A DNA stretch of 64,000 bases from Agrococcus baldri (GCA_900114805.1 FOZN01000002.1:558001-622000), one strand, 5' to 3'. Counted from the stretch's first letter, positions 31,048 through 39,567 are shown. Made by a program: numbers and translations. The notes: generated by a model from the letters alone, not told the origin.

Positions 31048-31329
31048 CTACTCCTGCTGGCCGATCGCGAAGTCGACTCGCCCGTCAGGCTGTGCAGATG
31101 CGTCGAGCACCTTGTCGTCGAGGGCGATCGCTGCCTGCGGGTCGAGGAAGACCTTCGCTCCGGCCGACTCGACGACCTGGTCGTCGCCCTCGGGCTGGTC
31201 GGCCACGGCGACGTTGAGGCCGGAGCCCTCGAGGTCCTGGGAGATCCGGATGCCGCCGGTCTGCGGCGCCTGCGCGCCATCGACGATGCCGGTGATCACG
31301 GTCTGGGCGTTCTCGGTCAAGGTGAGCAT
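31048..31329 (-). CDS. HesB/IscA-like protein lacking cysteines
   Basis: This 93-residue protein begins MLTLTENAQTVITGIVDG, typical of the actinobacterial HesB-like family, and shows the HesB layout (GGIRISQDLEGSGLNVAV, then KVFLDPQAAIALDDKVLD). It has no cysteine, so it lacks the three Cys ligands of Fe-S carriers such as IscA and cannot bind a cluster in the usual way. GGAGCGCC precedes the ATG. Function is unknown; annotation as an Fe-S assembly protein would rest on fold only. Confidence 0.75.
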   Translation of the reverse strand: MLTLTENAQTVITGIVDGAQAPQTGGIRISQDLEGSGLNVAVADQPEGDDQVVESAGAKVFLDPQAAIALDDKVLDASAQPDGRVDFAIGQQE

Positions 31330-31470
31330 GGCGCTCCTTCCGATCGGTGAGCCCGCCACGATGCCGTGCATGCCCGGGCCGCGCAACCCGCGTTCGCCGT
31401 CGGCGTTGCCACGGCGGCCGCGCGTGTCATCCTGCAGGGAATCGGCGCGGCACCCTGTCAGACTGGCCGC

Positions 31471-32547
31471 ATGCCCATTGACCAAGAGGCGCGTGTCGCC
31501 GTCTACATCGACTTCGACAACATCCTCATCTCCCGCTATGACCAGATCCACGGTCGCGGCGCCTTCCACTCCGACAAGGTGCGCACGCTGCCCGCCGACG
31601 GCCGCGACTCCAAGGTGCGCACCCGCTTCCAGCAGGCGACCGTCGACCTCGGCGCCATCATCGACTACGCCTCCAGCTTCGGCTCGATCGTGCTCAGCCG
31701 CGCCTACGCCGACTGGTCGGTGCCGGCGCACGCCGCCTACCGCGACCAGCTGCTCGCCCGCGCCGTCGACCTGGTGCAGATGTTCCCGACCACCCGGTCG
31801 CTGAAGAACGGCGCAGACATCCGCCTCGCGATCGATGTCGTCGAGGACCTCTTCCGCCTCGAGGACATCACGCACGTCGTGATCGTCGCCGGCGACAGCG
31901 ACTACATCGCGCTCGCCCAGCGCGCGAAGCGCCTCGGCAGCTACGTCGTCGGCATCGGCGTTGCCGGCAGCACCTCGAAGTCGCTGGCCGCGGCCTGCGA
32001 CGAGTTCGCCGACTACGACGCGCTGCCCGGCATCGAGCCGGTGCAGATCGAGGAGCCCGAACTCGAGCCCCAGCCGGCAGCAGAGCCCACCGCTGCGAAG
32101 GGCAGCCGACGGGGCCGTGGCAAGGGCGCGAAGCAGGCGGACGCCGCAGCGGCCGCGTCGCCCACCGAGCCTGCGGCCGAGCCGGCCGCACCAGTGGCAG
32201 AGACCTCCACCGACGAGTCGCCCGCGCAGGCTCCGGCACGTCGCAGCCGCCGCGCCACGAGCGCATCGGTCGCCGCGGGTCAGGATGAAGTGGCGATGAC
32301 GCCCGATCAGCGCGGGGAGGCAGCCACCGGCCTGCTCGAGCGCGCGCTGCGCATTCTCCATCAGAAGACCGACGACGAGTGGCTGCACGCCAACGTCGTG
32401 AAGGAGCAGATGAAGCGCATGGACCCGGTCTTCAACGAGAAGTCGCTGGGTCACAAGTCGTTCACCGACTTCATCACGGCCCGCGACAGCCTGGTCGACA
32501 TGCGTGAAGAGGGTCAGGCGCGCCTGCTGCAGCTCAAGGACGCCTGA
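31471..32547 (+). CDS. NYN-domain nuclease-like protein with C-terminal OST-HTH/LOTUS domain
   Basis: The 358-residue protein has a PIN-like NYN domain (residues 8-190) with the acidic residues expected for a metal-dependent RNase: YIDFDN (Asp14, Asp16), NGADIRLAIDV and VIVAGDSDY. A Pro/Ala-rich basic linker (about 195-275) leads to a C-terminal domain (about 290-355, with DEWLHANVVKEQMKRMDPVF) resembling OST-HTH/LOTUS RNA-binding domains. The family is linked to RNA processing; the substrate is not known here. Confidence 0.85.
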   Translation: MPIDQEARVAVYIDFDNILISRYDQIHGRGAFHSDKVRTLPADGRDSKVRTRFQQATVDLGAIIDYASSFGSIVLSRAYADWSVPAHAAYRDQLLARAVDLVQMFPTTRSLKNGADIRLAIDVVEDLFRLEDITHVVIVAGDSDYIALAQRAKRLGSYVVGIGVAGSTSKSLAAACDEFADYDALPGIEPVQIEEPELEPQPAAEPTAAKGSRRGRGKGAKQADAAAAASPTEPAAEPAAPVAETSTDESPAQAPARRSRRATSASVAAGQDEVAMTPDQRGEAATGLLERALRILHQKTDDEWLHANVVKEQMKRMDPVFNEKSLGHKSFTDFITARDSLVDMREEGQARLLQLKDA

Positions 32548-32596
32548 CCGGAGCGCAGCCCGCCGACCACCACGGCCCGCGCGGCTGCGCACACCG

Positions 32597-32636
32597 ACGT
32601 CGAAGCCCCCGCCGATATGAGCGGGGGCTTCGACGT
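32597..32636. terminator. Bidirectional terminator after the NYN gene
   Basis: A 16-bp perfect stem (ACGTCGAAGCCCCCGC 32597-32612 with its complement 32621-32636) and an 8-nt loop separates two convergent genes. Confidence 0.85.
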
Positions 32637-32654
32637 GTGCCGCGTGGTGGTGGG

Positions 32655-33029
32655 TCAGGCGTTGGATGCCGCGGACTGCGCTGAGACCGGCGAGTCGGCG
32701 GTCGGTGCCGAGACCGGCGACTGCGCCGACGGCGCGCTGGGAGTCGACTGGGCCGACTGTGCGGACTGCGCGGACTGCGCCGACTGCGCCGACTGCGCGG
32801 ACTGGGCCGACGGGGCCGTGTTCGCCGAGACGACCGACGCGTGGTCGTCGGTCGCGGTGATGGCCACGGTGCCGCGCTCGAGCAGATCGCCGCGGACCTG
32901 GCTCGACTCGACGACCGTGCCATCGGCGTCGCGCAGCTCGACGGCGTTCGCGATGCCCGCCGCGCTGGTGGCGATGGCGCCGAGGCCGAGGACGCTGAGA
33001 CTGCCGACTGCGATCCACTTGTTCTTCAC
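32655..33029 (-). CDS. Secreted small protein with Ser-Ala-Gln tandem repeats
   Basis: A 124-residue protein: signal peptide (KNKWIAVGSLSVLGLGAIAT), a short domain (VELRDADGTVVESSQVRGDL), then a tail made of consecutive Ser-Ala-Gln triplets plus SAP/TPS variants. The tail is encoded by near-identical 9-bp units (about 32735-32812). The start is GTG at 33029, with AGGAGG 6 bp upstream. No family is recognised; export and a flexible, possibly wall-spanning tail are inferred. Repeat-copy variation between strains is expected. Confidence 0.65.
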   Translation of the reverse strand: MKNKWIAVGSLSVLGLGAIATSAAGIANAVELRDADGTVVESSQVRGDLLERGTVAITATDDHASVVSANTAPSAQSAQSAQSAQSAQSAQSAQSTPSAPSAQSPVSAPTADSPVSAQSAASNA

Positions 33030-33163
33030 GGGGTTCCTCCTGATGCTGTGGCCCGGTGCTGCCGGGCTGGCTGCGTTGACACTCACTCTGCCGAGCGACG
33101 GTGAGGCGAGGAGGAGGAGAGTGTGAGAGCCCTCTCATGGGCGGCCGGGTGCACACTGTCTGC

Positions 33164-34069
33164 ATGCCAGAGCTGCCGGAGGTGGAGGCGCTCGCCGCCG
33201 ATCTGGGCGAGCGGCTCATGGGCCGCGCGATCCGACGGGTCGACGTGACGGAGATCGCCGCGCTCAAGACCTACGACCCATCCGTTGACGCCCTGCACGG
33301 CACGACCTTCACCGGCACCGGCCGGCGCGGCAAGCACCTGGTGCTGTCGGTCGACAGCGGCCTGCACCTCGTCATCCACCTCGCGCGCTCCGGCTGGATC
33401 CGCTGGCGCGAGGCGTCGCCGCGGCCGACGGCCGGTCGCGGCAGGGGACCGCTGGCAGCCAGAGTGATGCTCGAGCCTCCCGAGGCAGCCGAGCAGACCG
33501 GGGCCGAGCTGGGCGGCGACGGCTTCGACGTCACCGAGCAGGCGACGCACAAGCGGCTCGCGATCCATGTGGTGCAGCACCCCGACCGGGTCATGTCGAT
33601 CGCGACGCTCGGACCGGAGCCGCTCGAGACGGGCTTCACCGAGGAGCGCTTCGCTGCCGTGCTCGCCCACGCCGGGCGCGCGCAGATCAAGGGCGTGCTG
33701 CGCGACCAGCGGCGCATCGCCGGCATCGGCAACGCCTACTCCGACGAGATCCTGCACGCGGCGAGGATGTCGCCGTTCCACCCGGCCTCGATGCCACCGG
33801 ACGACGTGGCCCGGCTCTACGCGGCGCTGCGACAGGTGCTGACCGAGGCGGTGGAGCGTGCGATGGGCGTGCCGGCCGCGTCGCTGAAGGCCGAGAAGCG
33901 GCAGGGCATGCGCGTGCACGGCCGCAAGGGCGAGGCCTGCCCGGTGTGCGGCGACACCGTGCGGCAGGTGATCTACGCCGACTCCACCTTCGAGTACTGC
34001 GCCACCTGCCAGACCGGCGGCAAGCCGCTCGCCGACCGGGTGCTGTCGCGCCTGGGGGTGCGGCGCTGA
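33164..34069 (+). CDS. Formamidopyrimidine-DNA glycosylase / endonuclease VIII family protein
   Basis: The 301-residue protein starts MPELPEVEAL with the catalytic Pro2-Glu3 pair, has the helix-two-turn-helix AGIGNAYSDEILHAARMSPF and a C-terminal zinc finger (ACPVCG ... FEYCATCQTGGKPLADR). It excises oxidised bases and nicks the strand. The sequence alone does not settle Fpg versus Nei2/Nei1 specificity. Confidence 0.92.
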   Translation: MPELPEVEALAADLGERLMGRAIRRVDVTEIAALKTYDPSVDALHGTTFTGTGRRGKHLVLSVDSGLHLVIHLARSGWIRWREASPRPTAGRGRGPLAARVMLEPPEAAEQTGAELGGDGFDVTEQATHKRLAIHVVQHPDRVMSIATLGPEPLETGFTEERFAAVLAHAGRAQIKGVLRDQRRIAGIGNAYSDEILHAARMSPFHPASMPPDDVARLYAALRQVLTEAVERAMGVPAASLKAEKRQGMRVHGRKGEACPVCGDTVRQVIYADSTFEYCATCQTGGKPLADRVLSRLGVRR

Positions 34070-34139
34070 TCGCGCCGGCTCGCCCAGCGCCGCGGGCGAC
34101 GACGGATGCGTCCAGCTGCGGTCGTGCGGCGCTCGGTCG

Positions 34140-34418
34140 TCAGTCCCGTCCCGGGATCCCGCCGGTGGCGATCGTCCACGGCTGCACGGTGAGCACCTCG
34201 ACGCCCGGGGCCGAGTAGTAGGGGTCGTCCTCGAGCGCAGCCTCGACCACCGTCATGTCCTCGGTGGAGAACAGCAGCAGCGCGCCGGTCTGATCCTCGA
34301 ACGGCCCGCCGGCCAGCAGCACGCCCTGCTCGTGCAGCGCGGCGGCCCGGTCTCGGTGCGCGGGGCGCAGCTCGAGGCGGGCCGGGTCGTCGGAGAAGGC
34401 GAGGATGACAGCGATCAT
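34140..34418 (-). CDS. YciI-like protein
   Basis: A 92-residue protein with the YciI ferredoxin-like layout: MIAVILAFSDDPARLELRPAHRDR, then EQGVLLAGGPFEDQTGALLLF and DDPYYSAPGVEVLTVQPW. The His in RPAHRD corresponds to the conserved His of the family. Small monomeric enzymes or accessory proteins; the reaction is unknown. Confidence 0.85.
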   Translation of the reverse strand: MIAVILAFSDDPARLELRPAHRDRAAALHEQGVLLAGGPFEDQTGALLLFSTEDMTVVEAALEDDPYYSAPGVEVLTVQPWTIATGGIPGRD

Positions 34419-34517
34419 GCCCTCAGCCTAGGCACTCCCGGGAGCGCGACGGGCGGATGCGCGACCACGGGTGGCAGCGCATCCGCCCGATGCGACGATG
34501 CGGGGCGTGCGGCCGCC

Positions 34518-35093
34518 TCAGGCCGCGACGAGCTCCTTCGCCGCTGCCGCGACCAGCCCGGTGACGCTCTCGCGCAGCTCGTCGATCGAGCGGCCGACGA
34601 ACGCCTGGCCGTCGAGGAGGCGCTGCGACTCGTCGAAGTCGGCGCCTTCGAACGGCATGCGCACGCCGTCGCCCGTGCGCACGAGACCGATGTGGTCGAG
34701 CACCGCGTGCAGCTGCGCGGCGGCGGAGCGGCCCCCGGCCCAGCCGTAGGAGACGACGACGGCCGGCTTGCCGACCCATTCGCCCTTGAGGTAGTCGATG
34801 GCGTTCTTCAGCGCCGCCGGGTAGCCGGCGTTGTAGTCGGGGGTGACGAACACGACGCCGTCGAGGGCGACGATGCGCTCGGCCCAGGCGATCGAGTGCG
34901 GGTTGGTGCGCACGCCGGTGGCCGGCGTCATCGCCTCGTCGAGCAGCGGCAGGCCGATCTCCCGCAGGTCGAGCATGTCGGCGTCGGCGCCGGCGGCCTC
35001 GACGAGGGTTGCGATCTCGTCGGCGACGGTGCGGCCGACGCGCACGGGGCGGGTGCTGCCGACGATGATGCCGATTTGGGGGCGTGCGGACAT
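34518..35093 (-). CDS. NADPH-dependent FMN reductase
   Basis: The 191-residue flavodoxin-fold protein has the FMN phosphate loop GSTRPVRVGRTVAD (residues 12-25) and the TPDYNAGYPAALKNAIDYL motif of the SsuE/chromate-reductase-like family. It reduces FMN or quinones with NAD(P)H. It is separated from YciI by about 100 bp with no gene. Confidence 0.92.
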   Translation of the reverse strand: MSARPQIGIIVGSTRPVRVGRTVADEIATLVEAAGADADMLDLREIGLPLLDEAMTPATGVRTNPHSIAWAERIVALDGVVFVTPDYNAGYPAALKNAIDYLKGEWVGKPAVVVSYGWAGGRSAAAQLHAVLDHIGLVRTGDGVRMPFEGADFDESQRLLDGQAFVGRSIDELRESVTGLVAAAAKELVAA

Positions 35094-35218
35094 GACGGTC
35101 TCCTGGCGTGTCTGTGGCTGGGTCGCGGCACGCGTCGTCGGGCACCAGAGATCAGACAACCAGATCGAACGCCCGGGCATTCCGGTTTCGAAGGAACGGG
35201 GCGGATGCCGCCGCCTGC

Positions 35219-36439
35219 CTACGCGAGGAAGGCGCGTGCGGCCGCGACCATCGCGGTGGTCGCGGTGTCGAGCGTCGGCTGCATGACCGGGATGAAGTCG
35301 GGGGCGTGGTTCGAGGGCACGTCGGCGTCGAAGGTGCCGCGCTCGCGGGCCTGCGCGACCAGCTCGGGGTCGAAGCCGCCGTACATCCAGAAGACGTACG
35401 GGGCGCCCCAGACGGCCGGCAGGTAGCTGAAGTCCTCCGAGCCCAGGTACTGCGGCGAGGGCACGTGGGCCGCGCCGAACGCGGCGTCGAACGCTGCGCC
35501 CACGGTCGCAGCCGCATCCGCGTCGTTGACCGTCAGCGGCGCCACGTCGCCCGTCTCGATCGTCGCCGGCGGCGCGCCCGCCACCTGGCACTCGCCCTGC
35601 ACGATGCGCTCGATGGCCGCGATCATGCGCTCGCGCACGCGCGGCTCGAAGGTGCGGATGTTGATCTCGAAGCGCGCCGAGTCGGGGATGATGTTCTGCT
35701 TCATGCCCGCGTGGAAGGTGCCGATCGTCAGCACCGCGCGGTCGGAGGGCGCCACTTCGCGCGAGACGATGGTCTGCAGCCGCAGCACCATGCTGGCGGC
35801 CAGCACGATCGGGTCGATGGTCTTCTCAGGCTGCGAGCCGTGCCCGCCGCGGCCGTGCACCGTGACGATGAAGTGGTCGCTCGCGGCCATGATCGGGCCC
35901 GCGGTGGTCTGCACCTCGCCGGCGGCGCCGGGCATGACGTGCTGGCCGAGCGCGACGTCGATGCCGCCCGGCAGCAGCTCGCGCAGCGCATCCTGCATCC
36001 CGACGGCGCCCTGCATGACCTCCTCGGCGGGCTGGAAGACGGCGACGATCGTGCCCGACCAGTCGTCCTGCTCGGCGAGCATCGCCAGCGCGCCCTGCAG
36101 TCCGGCCATGTGGGTGTCGTGGCCGCACGCGTGCATGACGCCGCTCGCCCGGCCCTCGAAGTCGTCGGTCGCGGTCGAGCGGTAGGGGACGCGCTCGGCC
36201 TCGGTGACCGGCAGCGCATCCATGTCGGCGCGCAGCAGCACCGTCGGCCCCTCGCCCCGGCGCAGGATGCCGACGACGCCCGTGGCATCCCCGACCTGCT
36301 CGTGGGTCTCGAAGCCGCGCTCGCGCAGCAGCTCGGCCATGCGTGCCGCCGTGCGGTGCTCGCGATTCGAGAGCTCAGGGTTCGCGTGCAGGTCGCGGTA
36401 GAGGTCTTCGATGAACGGGCGGTGGGTCTCGAGCGTCAT
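35219..36439 (-). CDS. M20 family amidohydrolase (peptidase M20D-like)
   Basis: The 406-residue protein has HANPELSNREHRTA, ADMDALPVTE and the metal motif GVMHACGHDTHMAG of the M20D amidohydrolases (hippurate/IAA-amino acid hydrolase type), with a central dimerisation domain (GRGGHGSQPEKTIDP) and a C-terminal SEDFS metal site. It cleaves N-acyl amino acids; the exact substrate is not predictable. Confidence 0.93.
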   Translation of the reverse strand: MTLETHRPFIEDLYRDLHANPELSNREHRTAARMAELLRERGFETHEQVGDATGVVGILRRGEGPTVLLRADMDALPVTEAERVPYRSTATDDFEGRASGVMHACGHDTHMAGLQGALAMLAEQDDWSGTIVAVFQPAEEVMQGAVGMQDALRELLPGGIDVALGQHVMPGAAGEVQTTAGPIMAASDHFIVTVHGRGGHGSQPEKTIDPIVLAASMVLRLQTIVSREVAPSDRAVLTIGTFHAGMKQNIIPDSARFEINIRTFEPRVRERMIAAIERIVQGECQVAGAPPATIETGDVAPLTVNDADAAATVGAAFDAAFGAAHVPSPQYLGSEDFSYLPAVWGAPYVFWMYGGFDPELVAQARERGTFDADVPSNHAPDFIPVMQPTLDTATTAMVAAARAFLA

Positions 36440-36495
36440 GCAGCCAGGCTACGCCGCGCGCGCCGGTACGATGGAGGGGAACCGTGAGGAGAGCC

Positions 36496-37080
36496 GTGAC
36501 CGCCACGTCGAGCACCTCGCAGGGGCAGCAGCACTGGCACCTCCCTGCGATGCGAGCCGTCCCCGCGCTCGCGGTCGGCCTGCCGCTGCCGTTCATCCAG
36601 CTGCACGCGCCGGTCGTGGGCCTGGTCGCGCTCGCCGTGCTGCTGGCCGGCACCGCCGCCGCGCTGTGGATCGGCCGCGACCGCGTGCCGGAGGGTGCAG
36701 GCCGCTGGCCGCTGGTGGTCGCGATCTGGAGCGGCGTGGTCGCTGTGGTCGCCGCCGCGCTCGCGATCGCCGCCCCGACCGCTGCCGTGCTCGGCCTCAC
36801 CGTCGCGCTCTGGGCAATCCCCACCGGCATCGTCGAGCTGCAGGGCTGGGTGCGGATGCGGTCGGTCACCGAGCCGCGCACGCACCAGCTGGCGCGCGAC
36901 TGGCTCGCGGTCGGCGGGTTCACTATCCTCCTCGGCGTCGTGTTCGCCTTCCTGCGCGATCCTGTCAGCCTCGTCGGATTCCTCGGCGCCTACGCCGTCA
37001 TCCTCGGCGTCTTCCATGCGGTCGCGGCCCTCTCTGCTCGCCCGGCACGCACCACCACGATCGAGCGGAGCGACGCATGA
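36496..37080 (+). CDS. Multi-spanning membrane protein of unknown function
   Basis: A 194-residue protein with about six membrane segments, e.g. WPLVVAIWSGVVAVVAAALAI and GFTILLGVVFAFL. GTG at 36496 follows GAGGAG; another GTG at 36484 behind GGAGGGG would add four residues. It is the first gene of a three-gene run (membrane protein, small membrane protein, lipoprotein) joined by ATGA and GTGA overlaps. No family is recognised. Confidence 0.75.
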   Translation: MTATSSTSQGQQHWHLPAMRAVPALAVGLPLPFIQLHAPVVGLVALAVLLAGTAAALWIGRDRVPEGAGRWPLVVAIWSGVVAVVAAALAIAAPTAAVLGLTVALWAIPTGIVELQGWVRMRSVTEPRTHQLARDWLAVGGFTILLGVVFAFLRDPVSLVGFLGAYAVILGVFHAVAALSARPARTTTIERSDA

Positions 37081-37337
37081 GCAACCAGAACCCATCCGGC
37101 AAGCCGACCCGGCGCCAGAAGCTGAAGCCCTTCGAGTACCTCGTCTTCGCGGCGGGCGTCGGCATCTTCATCGGCCTCATCGTGCTGATGACCGTGCGCG
37201 AGGTGGTGCTCGCGCTCATCTTCGGAGGCATCGGCTTCATCGCGGCGCTGCTGCTGGTCGCCACCCTCATGCTCACCATCAAGCCCAAGGGCCGCTCGTC
37301 GGCCGACCTCGACAAGCTCGACGGCTTCGAGCCGTGA
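37077..37337 (+). CDS. Small two-helix membrane protein
   Basis: An 86-residue protein with a basic N-terminus (KPTRRQKLKPFEYLVF) and two adjacent membrane helices (FAAGVGIFIGLIVLMTV and LALIFGGIGFIAALLLVATL), ending in an acidic/basic tail. Start overlaps the previous stop (ATGA); stop overlaps the next start (GTGA). Function unknown. Confidence 0.75.
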   Translation: MSNQNPSGKPTRRQKLKPFEYLVFAAGVGIFIGLIVLMTVREVVLALIFGGIGFIAALLLVATLMLTIKPKGRSSADLDKLDGFEP

Positions 37338-37930
37338 GGCGCGCGCCGCTGCTGACTGCTGCGGCGCTGCTGCCGGTCGCGCTGCTGACCGGCTGCGGCT
37401 CGCTGACGCCGGCCGCGACGCCGCAGGGGGAGTCCGGCGCTGAGCAGCAGGCACCGGGGCAGCAGGCACCGGTCGGCCCGCACCTGGTCGCCGAGGGCCG
37501 CGTGTTCGATCCGGCCGCCGACGACGTCGATCCCGACGGCGACTGCGAGGGCGAGGCCGGTCGCACCGCCTACGAGGTCTTCGACCGGGCCGCGTGGCCG
37601 GCCCTCGACGTCACCGCAGGCGACGCCACCCTGACGTGCGGCAACGCATCCGGCGCCGGGTGGCGCCACATCGCCGATGGCCACACCGGCGACTTCGGCG
37701 AGCTCGCCGAGCTGGTGGACGCCGAGTGGGAGGACGTGGCGGTCTTCGCCATCGACCGCGCGCTCGAGCAGCCCACGCGGGTGGAGTCGTACCGCGACGA
37801 CATCGTCAACTACGACGTGCTGGTCGAGTACGTCGACGGCGGCCAGGCCGAGCGCTCGTGGATGGTGACCGTCGGCGTCGGGCTCGGCAGCGGCCAGGTC
37901 ATCACCTCGTTCCCCGACGAGCAGCACTGA
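37334..37930 (+). CDS. Putative lipoprotein
   Basis: A 198-residue protein with a lipoprotein signal peptide and lipobox LLTGC (lipidated Cys21), a Gln/Ala/Pro linker and a soluble domain with two further cysteines (DCEGEAG and TLTCGNAS) that could form a disulfide. No family recognised. Its last codons and stop lie inside a 29-bp sequence that is repeated once directly downstream. Confidence 0.75.
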   Translation: MRRAPLLTAAALLPVALLTGCGSLTPAATPQGESGAEQQAPGQQAPVGPHLVAEGRVFDPAADDVDPDGDCEGEAGRTAYEVFDRAAWPALDVTAGDATLTCGNASGAGWRHIADGHTGDFGELAELVDAEWEDVAVFAIDRALEQPTRVESYRDDIVNYDVLVEYVDGGQAERSWMVTVGVGLGSGQVITSFPDEQH

Positions 37931-37986
37931 CGGCGCGCTGTTCGCGCGATCTCGAGTGCAGCACTGACGGCGCGCTGCTCGCGCGA
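37921..37986 (+). repeat. Tandem duplication of the lipoprotein gene 3' end
   Basis: A 29-bp unit starting GCAGCACTGACGGCGCGCTG occurs at 37921-37949 and 37958-37986 (one mismatch, period 37 bp). The first copy contains the lipoprotein stop codon TGA (37928-37930). The unit itself contains a GCGCGC-rich inverted repeat. Confidence 0.85.
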
Positions 37987-38050
37987 CGCTCGAGGTGGCG
38001 GCGCGCAGGCCGGGCGCGAGGTCTCGACCGCGCTCTGCCACCATGGGCGC

Positions 38051-38890
38051 ATGCGCGATCTCGTGAGTGTCGACTGGCTGGCCGAGCACCTGCGCGAGGA
38101 CGCCTTGGTGGTCGTCGATGCCTCGATGGCGCCGCCCGGCACGGACGATCCGCTGCCGACCGAGGGCATCCCCGGCGCCGTGCGCTTCGACATCGACGGC
38201 CGATTCTCGCGGCAGGATGCGGCGGATGGGCTGGGCCAGGTGGGCGTGCACGACATGCTCGCGCCGGCGGACTTCGAGCGCGAGCTGCGCGCGATCGGCC
38301 TCCGCGCGGGCGACCGGGTGGTCGCCACCGATGCGGCCGGCATCTACTCGAGCGCCCGCGCCTGGTGGATGCTGCGCGCCGCCGGCATCGACGCCGCGGT
38401 GCTCGACGGCGGCCTGCCCGCCTGGACCGAGGCGGGGCACCCGCTCGCCCCGGTTGCCGAGTCCACCGGCCGCACGGGGGACGTGACGGTGGTGTGGGAT
38501 GCGTCGGCCATCGTCGATGCGGACGTCACGGCCGCGGCGCTCGCCTCGGGCCAGGCCGCGGTGCTCGACGCTCGCTCGCCGAGCCGCTACTCGGGTGCGG
38601 AGCCTGATCCCCGGGAGGGCGTGCGCGCGGGCCACATGCCCGGCGCCGTGTCGCTCCACTACGGCACGCTGGCGCCCGAGGGCCGGATGCTGCCGACCGA
38701 GGCGCTGGCGCAGCGGCTGCAGGAGGCGGCGGGGGAGCGACCGATCATCGCCAGCTGCGGCTCGGGCGTCACCGCCGCGGTGATCGCCCTCGCGGCGACG
38801 CTCGCCGGCCGGGAGGCGGCCGTCTACGACGGCTCGTGGTCGGAGTGGGGTCAGGAAGGCTCCGGCCGCCCGGTCGCCGAGGGTGACTGA
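38051..38890 (+). CDS. Thiosulfate/3-mercaptopyruvate sulfurtransferase (double rhodanese)
   Basis: The 279-residue protein has two rhodanese domains: an inactive N-terminal one (VVVDASMAPPGTDDP, GIPGAVRFDID) and a catalytic C-terminal one with SCGSGVTAAVIALA, Cys at about residue 236. The CGSGVT loop is typical of 3-mercaptopyruvate sulfurtransferases. It transfers sulfane sulfur to acceptors such as cyanide or thioredoxin. Confidence 0.93.
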   Translation: MRDLVSVDWLAEHLREDALVVVDASMAPPGTDDPLPTEGIPGAVRFDIDGRFSRQDAADGLGQVGVHDMLAPADFERELRAIGLRAGDRVVATDAAGIYSSARAWWMLRAAGIDAAVLDGGLPAWTEAGHPLAPVAESTGRTGDVTVVWDASAIVDADVTAAALASGQAAVLDARSPSRYSGAEPDPREGVRAGHMPGAVSLHYGTLAPEGRMLPTEALAQRLQEAAGERPIIASCGSGVTAAVIALAATLAGREAAVYDGSWSEWGQEGSGRPVAEGD

Positions 38891-38916
38891 CGGTGGCTTC
38901 CGCACGCGTCGTTCTT

Positions 38917-38944
38917 TTGAATTATTCACGATAACTGCTATGGT
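38917..38944 (+). promoter_or_regulatory. furA promoter with overlapping operator
   Basis: TTGAAT (38917-38922) and TATGGT (38939-38944) have a 16-bp spacer. The spacer holds TTATTCACGATAA (38922-38934), an imperfect AT-rich palindrome expected of a FurA operator. The -10 ends 6 bp before the ATG, so the mRNA would be leaderless or nearly so. Confidence 0.6.
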
Positions 38945-38950
38945 GGAGGC

Positions 38951-39406
38951 ATGACCGAGACCGATGTCGAGCTGCTGCGCGAGCGCGGCCTGCGCGTGAC
39001 GCAGGGCCGCATCGCGGTGCTCGAGGTGCTCGAGCAGCTGCCGCACGCCGACGCCGAGCACGTGCACGCAGCGCTGATCGAGCGCGGCCACGACACCAGC
39101 GTGCAGTCGGTGCACAACGTGCTCGGCGACCTGACCGGCGCGGGCATCCTGCGCCGCTTCGAGCCCGAGCGCTCCGCCGCCCGCTACGAGCGCCGCATCG
39201 ACGACAACCACCACCACGCGGTCTGCAGCAGCTGCGGGCGCGTCGAGGACGTCGACTGCGTCGTGGGCGAGGCGCCCTGCCTGCACGCGCAGGCGCCGGC
39301 CGGCTTCACCATCCAGGCGGCGAACGTCACGTTCGTCGGGCTCTGCGCCGAGTGCGCCGCAGCCGCAGCGGAGGCAGCCACCGCCACCGCAGGCGCCACC
39401 GCCTGA
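38951..39406 (+). CDS. furA: Fur-family regulator (FurA-like), catalase-associated
   Basis: A 151-residue Fur protein: winged helix (LRVTQGRIAVLEVLEQLPHADAEH), metal site HHHAVCSSCGRVEDVDC and a second Cys pair LCAECAAA, followed by an Ala-rich tail. Divergence of the DNA-contact region (SVQSVHNVLGDL instead of the usual VYRTL) is typical of FurA paralogues that control catalases. It lies 161 bp upstream of katA, the classical redox/iron-responsive pair. Confidence 0.9.
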   Translation: MTETDVELLRERGLRVTQGRIAVLEVLEQLPHADAEHVHAALIERGHDTSVQSVHNVLGDLTGAGILRRFEPERSAARYERRIDDNHHHAVCSSCGRVEDVDCVVGEAPCLHAQAPAGFTIQAANVTFVGLCAECAAAAAEAATATAGATA

Positions 39407-39567
39407 CCCGCGGCACGTGCGCGCACCGCGCACGACCGCATCTTGCACGACCAGGGCGACGAAGCCCATCCGCCCCCGAACCCGCACCCGAGGGCCCGCG
39501 CGGCACCGCCGCGCCCGCACGCCACTGACCACACGAGCACACACACGAGACGAAGAGGACGAGGTTC

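Noticed and set aside
32735-32812. Regular short repeats resembling a CRISPR array
   Set aside because: The 9-bp units are contiguous with no spacers and code in frame for Ser-Ala-Gln; no cas genes are present.
34070-34139. Possible fourth copy of the two-hairpin repeat (CGCCCAGCGCCGCGGGCG)
   Set aside because: Only the CAGCGCCG core matches; the first hairpin and the spacer are absent.
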